A stretch of 64,000 nt of DNA from Synechococcales cyanobacterium CNB (lineage in GTDB: Bacteria > Planctomycetota > Phycisphaerae > Phycisphaerales > UBA1924): assembly GCA_030263455.1 (NCBI GenBank), contig SZOZ01000004.1:124001-188000 (forward strand), read 5' to 3'. How positions within the stretch are numbered: the stretch's first letter is position 1; each line of letters begins with the position of its first letter. The translations under genes were made by a program, and so were the position numbers. This document shows, piece after piece, positions 26,141 to 33,462 of this stretch. The notes beneath the pieces are model-generated. The model was not told the DNA's origin. It saw only the letters and a program-made list of their open reading frames with translations, and made no database searches.

Positions 26141-27088
26141 TCACGCCACAGCCGCGCCCGCGTAGCCGAGCCGCGAGAGCGTCCCGCCGGCGATCGCCTC
26201 GAAGATCGTCTCATCGCGCACGGTGAACCACGACCGCCAGTCGCCGATCGATGCGCTCCTCGCCAGCGAGCCGGGATCGACCTGCCCGCGCACCCGCTTC
26301 GTCACACGCTCGAACCGCTGCCGTTCGACGGCTCGCCGCGCGTTCGACAACGGATCGGCAACGCCCAGCAGCGCGAACACGGTCGTGATCCCGGGCACGG
26401 CATCCTCGAGCAGCGTCTCGTACCGAAGGCGAACGAGCCGATCGCCGAAGAACGCTCGTGCCCGCTCGCCGCCCTCGACCGATCGCACCCAGCGCCGAGC
26501 GAAGAACTCGACGGCTTCGTCCGTGAAGAGCCGGAACCCGGACCCGTCGTCCGCCCTCGCCCCCTCTGCGAGCCGACGCCGCGTCGCCTCCGACGGCCCA
26601 GGTCCGCCCCACAGCTCGACGCTCTTTCGCTGCATCACCCGCTTGAACGCGGAGGAGACCGCCGTGTCGCGCCCGTCGCGCACCACGTCGACGAACACCG
26701 CGTCCGGGAAGGCGGCGTGCAGCCGATCAGCGCACACGCATGAGTGGTACGGCGTCCGATCCCCGAGCACGCGCACGCCGGCCCCCGGCGCGAACACGCG
26801 CCGATAGAGCCGCTCGGCGCGCTCCCGCGCGTCCGCGCCCGTGATCGACGCCGGATCAAGCCCGCCGAACAGCATGGCGCTTGTCGCGCATCCATGCACC
26901 CACCCGATTGCGCTCGCCTCGTCCACGCACCGGTCGATGCCCGTGTCTTCACGGAAGAACGCGCACTCGCCACGGACCATTACCTCGGGGTGCTCGTCGA
27001 GCATTTGCCCCACCCACGTCGTGCCCGAGCGGTTCGCGCCTGAGACGAACAGCCACTGCTCGGTGCGATCATGCGACCGTTCCTGCAT
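26141..27088 (-). CDS. PAPS-dependent sulfotransferase
   Basis: A 315-residue sulfotransferase. 5'-phosphosulfate loop VSGANRSGTTWVGQML, a RGECAFFRED segment, the 3'-phosphate site DVVRDGRDTAVSSAF with its conserved Arg and Ser, and a C-terminal SIGDWRSWFT motif, all typical of enzymes transferring sulfate from PAPS to carbohydrates or other acceptors. A TTG start at 27124 is possible, but ATG 27088 begins just before the domain. It follows the MFS transporter by about 40 bases and precedes the smaller paralogue, forming a likely three-gene operon. Confidence 0.88.
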   Translation of the reverse strand: MQERSHDRTEQWLFVSGANRSGTTWVGQMLDEHPEVMVRGECAFFREDTGIDRCVDEASAIGWVHGCATSAMLFGGLDPASITGADARERAERLYRRVFAPGAGVRVLGDRTPYHSCVCADRLHAAFPDAVFVDVVRDGRDTAVSSAFKRVMQRKSVELWGGPGPSEATRRRLAEGARADDGSGFRLFTDEAVEFFARRWVRSVEGGERARAFFGDRLVRLRYETLLEDAVPGITTVFALLGVADPLSNARRAVERQRFERVTKRVRGQVDPGSLARSASIGDWRSWFTVRDETIFEAIAGGTLSRLGYAGAAVA

Positions 27089-27128
27089 GGCGTGTGTATC
27101 GGCCAACCTTCCCGGGACGATCAAGCGG

Positions 27129-28514
27129 TTACGGCGTGCCCGCCGGCTCGCCCGCCCTTTCCGGCTCGCCGGGCGCGGGTGTCTCTTCGTCGATGCCCGC
27201 CAGCACCGGCCGGTCGAGCGAGCCGGCCGACGGGCGCACCGCGATCGGCCGCAGCGGCAGGTCCACGGGCTCGAACTCGGGCACTTTCACCCTGGCAAGC
27301 AGCGGGACGGTGCAGACCCGGGCCGCGAACGACAGGCCGAAGATCAGGAAGTACACCCACGGCTCGGCGTGGAAGAGCGTCAGCACCGCAGCGCCAACCA
27401 GCGAGCCCCCGACGATCGCCAGCGCGTTGGCGAAGTTGAACAGCGTGAGCACGCTCGTCCGCTCACTCGCGGGGATGGTCTCGAACAGCAGCAGGAACGT
27501 CGCCATCTCGTAGCACGCCCACATCGCGCCGGCCAGCACCTGCGTCGCGATCAGGTACCAGTAGTTGTCCGACACGATCCACAGCGCCGAGAGCGGCAGG
27601 ATCCCAAGCCCGCCGATCCACAGCACCGCCCGCGGCCCGAGCGCGTGCGCCAGCCGCCCGATGTGCGGCAGGCAGATCGACCGCGCCACGAACGACACGC
27701 TCACCAGCAGCATGAACTGCGCGTAGCTGAACTCCAGCCGCGCCAGCATGTACGGCGTGAAATACGGTCCGCTGATCTGCACGGCGACCTGCATCGCCAG
27801 CATGTACGAAAGCAGCCTCGCGTCGTGCCCGTGCCGCCAGCGCGACGCCATCTCCCGCCAACCCACGTGCCTGAAGTCCGGCGGGATCGGCGTCGGTTCG
27901 CTCTGCCCGGCGATGCACCGGCTCGCCGCGAACCGCGCCGCCGCCGCCGCCAGGAACAACGCCGCGTACGCGTGCACCGCGTTCGACGACCCCTTCACCG
28001 CGTGCAGCACCACACCGCCCACCACCAGCCCCCCCAGCGTCCCGAACTGCGCCACTCGCGAACGGTTCGCGAAGTACCGCGCCCGGATCCGCCGCGGCAC
28101 CAGCGTCGTTACCCACGTGTTCCATGCCGGACCTTGCCCGTAGTTCACCGCCCAGTACACCGCCACCACCAGAAAGAGAAGCCACGCCGGCATCGTCCCC
28201 ACCACCGCTCCGGCCGCCAGCGGCAGGAAACTCAGCGACTGCACCGTCGCGCAGATCACCACCCACCGTCGGAGCGACCCCAGCCGAGCCACGGCCCACG
28301 GCGAGACCAGTTGCAGGAACGCTCCCGTCACCAATGGCACCGAGGCCACCAGCCCCGCCAGCACCTCCCCCAGCCCGATCGCCAGCGCGAACGCGGCGAA
28401 GTACGTCTCGCCCGTGCCCACCATGTACGAGTACAGCACGCCGTCGGCCGTCATCAGCCGAAGGTCACGACGGACGGACGCCGGCGTGCTGCGTGGAATG
28501 AGACGACGAAGCAT
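27129..28514 (-). CDS. MFS transporter
   Basis: A 461-residue membrane protein with about 12 hydrophobic helices arranged as in the major facilitator superfamily; a cytoplasmic basic loop (VPRRIRARYFANRSR) sits between helices in the first half, and the centre has a long polar loop. The 50-residue C-terminal tail is Pro/Glu-rich and cytoplasmic. Substrate unknown. First gene of a probable operon with two sulfotransferases, which may hint at export of a sulfated product, but that is inference. Confidence 0.85.
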   Translation of the reverse strand: MLRRLIPRSTPASVRRDLRLMTADGVLYSYMVGTGETYFAAFALAIGLGEVLAGLVASVPLVTGAFLQLVSPWAVARLGSLRRWVVICATVQSLSFLPLAAGAVVGTMPAWLLFLVVAVYWAVNYGQGPAWNTWVTTLVPRRIRARYFANRSRVAQFGTLGGLVVGGVVLHAVKGSSNAVHAYAALFLAAAAARFAASRCIAGQSEPTPIPPDFRHVGWREMASRWRHGHDARLLSYMLAMQVAVQISGPYFTPYMLARLEFSYAQFMLLVSVSFVARSICLPHIGRLAHALGPRAVLWIGGLGILPLSALWIVSDNYWYLIATQVLAGAMWACYEMATFLLLFETIPASERTSVLTLFNFANALAIVGGSLVGAAVLTLFHAEPWVYFLIFGLSFAARVCTVPLLARVKVPEFEPVDLPLRPIAVRPSAGSLDRPVLAGIDEETPAPGEPERAGEPAGTP

Positions 28515-28580
28515 GGCGAACGGGCCCGGGCGGTGCGAGGGGTGGGAGGATAGGCGCGGCGTCCAAGCACTCTGTATGAG

Positions 28581-30704
28581 TTACACCAAGTGAGCGGTGG
28601 CGGTCTCCGCCCCACGGCTCGCGATCTCGCGCGTGATCGCAACCACGAACTCCGTCAACCCCATCGCCCCGAGATCCTGCTGCACTCCCCGCGCACGCAC
28701 CGACACCGTCCCCGCCTCCTCGTCGCGCGGCCCGACCACCAGCAGATACGGCACCTTCTCCTCCGCCGCGTGACGGATCTTCGCCTGCAACCGCTCGTTC
28801 GCCAGGTCCGCCGTCGCTCGCACCCGCGCCCCGACCAGCGCAGCCAGCACGCGCTTGGCATACACTTCCGTCTTCTCGCTCACCGGCAGCACGCGCACCT
28901 GCTCCGGCGAGAGCCACGCCGGGAACGCGCCCGCGAAGTGCTCGATCAGGAACCCCACGAACCGTTCCATGCTCCCGAACGGCGCGCGGTGGATCATCAC
29001 AGGCCGGTGCGGCTTGTTGTCGGCCCCGATGTACGACAGGTCGAACCGTTCGGGCAGGTTGTAGTCCACCTGCACCGTCCCCAGCTGCCACTCGCGGCCG
29101 ATCACGTCCTTCACCACGAAGTCGATCTTCGGCCCGTAGAACGCCGCCTCACCGGGCTCCTCCGTGAACGGCACGCCGAGCGTCAGCGCCGCCTCGCGGC
29201 ACGACGCCTCCGCCCGGTCCCAGTTCTCAGGTTTGCCGACGTACTTCGCCGAGTCCGGGTCGCGCAAGCCCACCCGCACCCGGTACTCCTTCATCCCCAG
29301 CGTCGCAAAGATCACCTTCACCAGTTCCAGGCACCCGAGCACCTCCCGGCCCACCTGCTCCGGCGTACAGAAAAGGTGCGCATCGTCCTGAGTGAAGCAC
29401 CGCACCCGCAGCATCCCGCTCAACTCGCCCGACTGCTCCCAGCGGTAGACCGTCCCGAACTCCGCCAGCCGAACCGGCATGTCGCGGTACGAGTGCGGCT
29501 CGCTCGCAAAGATCTTGATGTGGTGCGGGCAGTTCATCGGTTTGAGCAGGTAGCCCTCGATCTCACCCTTGGACAACCTGTTCGCGTACTCCGCGCACGA
29601 ACACCCCTCCGCCGCCAGCGCGGCCAGCGACTCACGCTCCACCACCGGCGGGAACTGGCTCTCCGCGTAGTACGGGAAGTGCCCGCTGGTGCGGTAGAGA
29701 TCCAGCTTCCCCACATGCGGCGAGAACACCTCGAAATAGCCCTGCTTGCGCAGCTCCTCCCCGATGAACGACTGCAACTCCTTGCGCACGATCGAGCCAC
29801 GCGGCGTCCACAGCACCAGACCCTGCCCCACCATCTCGTCGATGTGGAACAGCCGCAGCTGCTTCCCGATCACGCGGTGGTCGCGCTTCTTCGCCTCTTC
29901 CAGCCGCGTCAGATGCTCGTCGAGGTCCTTCTTCGAGAAGAACGCCGTGCCATAGACGCGGGTCAGCCGGTCCGAGTTCTCGTCGCCGTGCCAGTACGAA
30001 GACGCCAGCGACATCACCTTGAAAGCGCCGATCCGCCCCGTGCTCGGCAGGTGCGGCCCGCGACACAAGTCCTCCCAGTTCCGGCCTGGCTCCCCCGTCG
30101 CATACCACGACAGATGGACTCCTCCTCCCGGTGGGGCGTGCGTCTCGCCTCCCTTCTCCCCCCCCCTCAGCGCCCTCTCCGCGTTGTCAACCTTGTACTT
30201 GCTCCCCTCGGCACGCAGCTTCGCCAGCCCCTCCTCCGCGGGCAGTTCGTAGCGAGTGAACCGCCGATCCTCCTTCACGATCTTCGCCATTTCCGCCTCG
30301 ACTGCCTCGAAGTCCCCCTCCTTCAACGGCCGGTCGTCCGGGAAGCGGATGTCGTAATAGAACCCGGTCTCCAGGGGAGGCCCATAGACCAGTTGCGCGC
30401 CCGGCACGATCCGCTGGATCGCCTCGGCCATCACGTGCGCCGCCGAGTGACGCAGCAGGTAGAGCGCATCCGGGTCCGGCCGGCCGTCCCGTGTCTTCTC
30501 GGTCACGATCGCCACTCGACAGTCGCGGTCGATCACCGCAGACAGGTCGCGCAGCTCGCCGTCGATCTTCGCCCCCACCGCCGCCTGCGCCAGCCGCGGA
30601 CCGATCGACTCGGCCACCTGCCGCGCCGTCACCGCCCCGGCGAACTCCTTCACCGATCCGTCAGGCAGCGTCACGCGGATCATCTTCGCAGCAACTTGAC
30701 TCAT
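28581..30704 (-). CDS. thrS: Threonyl-tRNA synthetase
   Basis: A 707-residue class II synthetase charging tRNA-Thr. N-terminal TGS domain (RVTLPDGSVKEF), editing/SAD domain (LLRHSAAHVMAEAIQ) with zinc-site type HxxxH, catalytic motifs: motif 1 around GSIVRKELQSFI, KPMNCPHHI with the zinc Cys, motif 2 FGTVYRWEQSGELSG, RCFTQDDAH, motif 3 HRAPFGSMERFVGFL; anticodon-binding C-terminus (LPVSEKTEVYAKRVL). It is slightly longer than usual owing to about 20 extra Gly-rich residues (RGGEKGGETHAPPGGG) in the editing region. GGAGAGG precedes ATG 30704. The leader upstream appears to be an attenuator (see 30763-30925). Confidence 0.96.
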   Translation of the reverse strand: MSQVAAKMIRVTLPDGSVKEFAGAVTARQVAESIGPRLAQAAVGAKIDGELRDLSAVIDRDCRVAIVTEKTRDGRPDPDALYLLRHSAAHVMAEAIQRIVPGAQLVYGPPLETGFYYDIRFPDDRPLKEGDFEAVEAEMAKIVKEDRRFTRYELPAEEGLAKLRAEGSKYKVDNAERALRGGEKGGETHAPPGGGVHLSWYATGEPGRNWEDLCRGPHLPSTGRIGAFKVMSLASSYWHGDENSDRLTRVYGTAFFSKKDLDEHLTRLEEAKKRDHRVIGKQLRLFHIDEMVGQGLVLWTPRGSIVRKELQSFIGEELRKQGYFEVFSPHVGKLDLYRTSGHFPYYAESQFPPVVERESLAALAAEGCSCAEYANRLSKGEIEGYLLKPMNCPHHIKIFASEPHSYRDMPVRLAEFGTVYRWEQSGELSGMLRVRCFTQDDAHLFCTPEQVGREVLGCLELVKVIFATLGMKEYRVRVGLRDPDSAKYVGKPENWDRAEASCREAALTLGVPFTEEPGEAAFYGPKIDFVVKDVIGREWQLGTVQVDYNLPERFDLSYIGADNKPHRPVMIHRAPFGSMERFVGFLIEHFAGAFPAWLSPEQVRVLPVSEKTEVYAKRVLAALVGARVRATADLANERLQAKIRHAAEEKVPYLLVVGPRDEEAGTVSVRARGVQQDLGAMGLTEFVVAITREIASRGAETATAHLV

Positions 30705-30722
30705 CGTTCCTCTCCGTCTTCG

Positions 30723-30740
30723 GTCGTCCCCGGGGACGAC
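30723..30740. promoter_or_regulatory. Perfect 18-base palindrome before thrS
   Basis: GTCGTCCCC is directly followed by its complement GGGGACGAC with no spacer. It sits between the leader terminator and the thrS ribosome site, 18 bases from the ATG. It could be a DNA operator or, as RNA, a hairpin affecting translation. Confidence 0.55.
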
Positions 30741-30762
30741 AGCCTACGCCCCCGACCCAGAA

Positions 30763-30797
30763 GCCCAAAAGCAAAGACCCCGGCTCGCGGGCCGGGG
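30763..30797 (-). terminator. Intrinsic terminator (attenuator) in the thrS leader
   Basis: On the minus strand a seven-base-pair all-GC stem, CCCCGGC/GCCGGGG (30791-30797 with 30778-30784), six-base loop, followed by TCTTTGCTTTT. It ends about 60 bases before thrS. The 5' arm can instead pair with CGGGGCG (30833-30839) at the end of the leader peptide, giving mutually exclusive structures as in amino-acid operon attenuators. Confidence 0.7.
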
Positions 30798-30829
30798 CGG
30801 GTACGGTCGGTCCAACTGGCGAACCGCCA

Positions 30830-30925
30830 CTACGCCCCGCCCGGTTCGGCGGTCGTCGTCGAGGTGGTGGCGGCGGCACGGCTTGCGTTCACAGCCTCAC
30901 ACTCTACGCCGGATGACCCCACCAT
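30830..30925 (-). CDS. Threonine-rich leader peptide upstream of thrS
   Basis: A 31-codon frame, ATG 30925 to TAG 30830, lying in the otherwise gene-free region before thrS. Residues 20-25 are TTSTTT (ACC ACC TCG ACG ACG ACC), five Thr codons in six, inside the context RAAATTSTTTAEPGGA. A Shine-Dalgarno-like GGTGG lies just upstream of the ATG; a GTG at residue 12 is another possible start. Composition and position match leader peptides of ribosome-mediated attenuation such as thrL, where slow translation of Thr codons at low charged tRNA-Thr lets the antiterminator form. Function is inferred, not shown. Confidence 0.6.
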   Translation of the reverse strand: MVGSSGVECEAVNASRAAATTSTTTAEPGGA

Positions 30926-30976
30926 CCCGATCCACCCCAGACCCTCGCTACGAACAACCTGCCGCAAAATCCTCTC

Positions 30977-31005
30977 TTGACAGATATATCGGCAACCGAT
31001 ATATT
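30977..31005 (+). promoter_or_regulatory. padR promoter and PadR-type operator
   Basis: TTGACA (30977-30982), 17 bases, TATATT (31000-31005): nearly consensus. A perfect inverted repeat ATATATCGG-CAA-CCGATATAT (30984-31004) fills the spacer and runs into the -10 element, exactly where a repressor would block RNA polymerase. Such AT-rich dyads are typical of PadR operators, so autoregulation of the following operon is likely. The thrS leader transcript may start from the other strand of the same region. Confidence 0.8.
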
Positions 31006-31036
31006 GGTTCGAGCGTACATCACCCCGGAGACCGAC

Positions 31037-31408
31037 ATGCCACGCCGAGCCGACCCGGACCCCAACGAACTCGTCGTCCTCGCCGTCCTCGCCGACGAGC
31101 CTCTCTACGGCTACGCGATCGCGCGCCGCGTCGAGGTCCGGTCCAACGACCGTGTCCGCCTTACCCCCGGCATCCTCTACCCCCTCCTCAAACGCCTCGA
31201 AAGCGACGGCCTCCTCACGGCCACCTGGGAAACCGTCCGCAGCGACCGCTCCGCCGAAAACGCCGAGGGCCGCCGGCGAAAGTGGTACCGCATCTCTCCC
31301 AAGGGACGCCGCCGTCTCGCCCAGCGCATCGACGCCCACCGCGAGTACCTGCGCGCCATCGAAGCCTTCCTGCCACCCGGAGCAACCGGCACGGAGGCCA
31401 CGGCATGA
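31037..31408 (+). CDS. PadR-family transcriptional regulator
   Basis: A 123-residue winged-helix regulator: ELVVLAVLADEPLYGYAIAR, TPGILYPLLKRLESDGLL with the recognition helix, RRRKWYRISPKGRRRL wing, and a C-terminal helix for dimer formation. PadR proteins repress neighbouring genes and often themselves; a dyad overlapping this gene's promoter fits. ATG 31037 is the first sensible start after the promoter. The stop overlaps the next gene's start (ATGA). Confidence 0.9.
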   Translation: MPRRADPDPNELVVLAVLADEPLYGYAIARRVEVRSNDRVRLTPGILYPLLKRLESDGLLTATWETVRSDRSAENAEGRRRKWYRISPKGRRRLAQRIDAHREYLRAIEAFLPPGATGTEATA

Positions 31409-32754
31409 CCACCGACACCGCCCCGCGCGCCGCCCCCCCCGCCGCCCCGCGCACGTCGGACGCGATCGACGCCTGGCTCGACCGGCTCGTACGCCTCGTG
31501 CGCTTCCGCCCGCGCCAGGCTCGTGAGATGCGAGAGGAACTCGACGGCCACCTCCGCGATCGCGTCCGCGACCTCATGCTCGCAGGCCACGACGAACCCG
31601 AAGCCGTCCACCGTGCCATCGCCGAACTCGGCGACCTCGCCCTCCTCGCCAGAAGGTACCGCGAAGCACAGTCACCCCGTATCAGGAGACTCGCCATGCA
31701 CACCGCGTTCATCGCTCTCGCCGGCGCCGGCCTCGCCCTCGGCACGTTCAACCTCTCGCACCAGCCCGAGCCTCATCCGGAAGAGTCGGCGCGAATCATG
31801 CTCGAACGGCTCATGCTCAAGCCCTACGTCGACGAAACCCGGGGAACGATCTCGTTCAAGGCCGAGTTCGACACCGAGGGCGGCTACGTCCCGCTCGGCA
31901 TCGACGCGACCTTCCGCCTGGCGCCGGAACCTGACGACAACAGCGCACGCGTCGCCGCCGACACGCCCGATCTCACGCTCGCCGACTTTCTCACGCTCCT
32001 CGCTTCCGAGTCGGGCGCGCGGCTGTACGTCTACTGGGCTGACGTCGCGCAAGCCTTGCTTTCGCCCGACTCCGAAGTCCCCCCGCTCCCGCTCGAAGGA
32101 CAGAGCATCGCCCGCGCCCTCACGATGGCCAACGACATCCTCGGCCGCACCGGCCAGGACCGCATCGACTTCCGCATCGACAACGGCCTGATGGAGTTCG
32201 CCCGCGGAGAGTTCTTCGACCGTCGCGAGCGTCGCCTGGCAACCTATGACGTTGCCGCCATCCTCAACGCCGGTGACCCCCTCGAAACCAGCGCGGAGTC
32301 CGAGACGCTCATCAACCTCATCACCACGATCGCCGAGCCGGACGCCTGGCAGCAGAACGGCGGCGACCTCGCCTCCATCTACGCCGCCGGACGCAAGCTC
32401 TTCGTCAACGCCCCGCCGCGCGTCCACGAGCGCGTCGCCTGGGTTCTCGAAGAACTCCGCTCACAAGACCGGCGCATCGGCAAGACTATCGCACCGGGAA
32501 CTTCCGACATCCTCATCCCACCCCTGCTCATGCACTTGGAAGGTGAGATTCGACAGGCCACCGGCCCGTGGGTCTTCCCGCTCGCTCACACTCCCGCCCA
32601 CGACGCCGCGCGCGTCGTCGAGTCCGTCGTCGGCCGCATCGGTGGTCGGGCCGCCGCGGACCCACGCACAAACTCGGTTCTCGTCGCGGGCAACCGCACG
32701 ATCCACGACCTTGCCGCGACCATCCTGGCCGCGATGGACACATCCAAGCCGTAA
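31405..32754 (+). CDS. Permease-prefix / secretin-like domain membrane protein
   Basis: A 449-residue protein. Residues about 15-95 match the permease prefix domain 1 seen next to PadR genes (AIDAWLDRLVRLVRFRPR, EMREELDGHLRDRVRDL, EAVHRAIAELGD). One membrane helix follows (AMHTAFIALAGAGLALGTF). The remaining extracytoplasmic part has two secretin N-domain-like blocks: TYDVAAILNAGDPLE with LINLITTIAEPDAWQQNGGD and FVNAPPRVHERVAWVLEEL, then AHTPAHDAARVVESVVG and DPRTNSVLVAGNRTIHDLAA, typical of GspD N1/NolW repeats. There is no pore-forming secretin domain. Translational coupling to padR suggests a regulated unit; function unknown. Confidence 0.75.
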   Translation: MTTDTAPRAAPPAAPRTSDAIDAWLDRLVRLVRFRPRQAREMREELDGHLRDRVRDLMLAGHDEPEAVHRAIAELGDLALLARRYREAQSPRIRRLAMHTAFIALAGAGLALGTFNLSHQPEPHPEESARIMLERLMLKPYVDETRGTISFKAEFDTEGGYVPLGIDATFRLAPEPDDNSARVAADTPDLTLADFLTLLASESGARLYVYWADVAQALLSPDSEVPPLPLEGQSIARALTMANDILGRTGQDRIDFRIDNGLMEFARGEFFDRRERRLATYDVAAILNAGDPLETSAESETLINLITTIAEPDAWQQNGGDLASIYAAGRKLFVNAPPRVHERVAWVLEELRSQDRRIGKTIAPGTSDILIPPLLMHLEGEIRQATGPWVFPLAHTPAHDAARVVESVVGRIGGRAAADPRTNSVLVAGNRTIHDLAATILAAMDTSKP

Positions 32755-32783
32755 TCCCCCGTCCGCGACACCGGAACCGGCAC

Positions 32784-32837
32784 GAGGCCCCGCCGCTTTG
32801 ACGGATCGCCCACGATCCGTCAAGATGTCGGGGCCTC
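32784..32837 (+). other. Long two-part hairpin upstream of nrdR
   Basis: Outer arms GAGGCCCCG (32784-32792) and CGGGGCCTC (32829-32837), then a symmetric five-by-five internal loop, then inner arms TTGACGGATCG (32798-32808) and CGATCCGTCAA (32813-32823) around a four-base loop. All 20 base pairs are perfect. It lies between the secretin-like gene and nrdR, ending 34 bases before the nrdR start. Confidence 0.75.
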
Positions 32838-32871
32838 GCCGGCCACCGGCCCCACCCCTCGCGGACGGCCC

Positions 32872-33366
32872 ATGATCTGCCCCTTCTGCAACGCCACCGA
32901 CGACAAGGTCATCGACTCGCGAGCAAGCGAGGGCGGCCGCGTCATCCGACGACGCCGGCAGTGCCTCAAGTGCGGGCGGCGGTTCACCACCTACGAACGC
33001 GCAGAGCAGACCAACCGCCTCACCGTCGTCAAGCGCGACGGCTCCCGCGTCCCCTTCGACCCGGAGCGCGTCCTCGCGGGCATCGTGGCCGCCTGCGGCA
33101 AACGCCCGGTCCCCGACGCCGTCAAACGCCGCATCGTCGAGGAAGTCGAGGAGGAACTCACCCGCGACTTCGACCGCGAGGTAGCGAGCAGCGTGGTCGG
33201 CGAGCGCGTGATGGCCCGCCTGCGCGAGATCGATCCGGTGGCCTACATCCGCTTCGCCTCGGAGCACCTGCGGATTGAGACCATCCAGGAACTCAAGGCC
33301 GAACTCGACGACCTCGCCACCCGTCCGCGTTCTTCGCCCGACCAGCAGCCGCTGTTCGACGCCTGA
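32872..33366 (+). CDS. nrdR: Transcriptional repressor NrdR
   Basis: A 164-residue NrdR, which represses ribonucleotide reductase genes in response to ATP/dATP. N-terminal zinc ribbon MICPFCNATDDKVIDSR and CLKCGRRFTTYE (four Cys), then the ATP-cone domain (VVKRDGSRVPFDPERVLAGI, FDREVASSVVGERVMARL, DPVAYIRFASEHLRI). All family hallmarks are present. No nrd gene is nearby. A strong hairpin precedes it. Confidence 0.96.
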   Translation: MICPFCNATDDKVIDSRASEGGRVIRRRRQCLKCGRRFTTYERAEQTNRLTVVKRDGSRVPFDPERVLAGIVAACGKRPVPDAVKRRIVEEVEEELTRDFDREVASSVVGERVMARLREIDPVAYIRFASEHLRIETIQELKAELDDLATRPRSSPDQQPLFDA

Positions 33367-33462
33367 CGAAGCAGGACGATGAAGCGAAGCCGATCCGAAC
33401 TCCTGCCTCCCCGTTGCACCCTCCGCGCCCCCTGCATGAGAACGACGTCGTGCGGCGCCGAC

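Noticed and set aside
30926-31339. Extension of the thrS leader frame upstream to 31339
   Set aside because: It runs antisense to padR and through its promoter; composition is shadow-like. Only the last 31 codons lie in the thrS leader.
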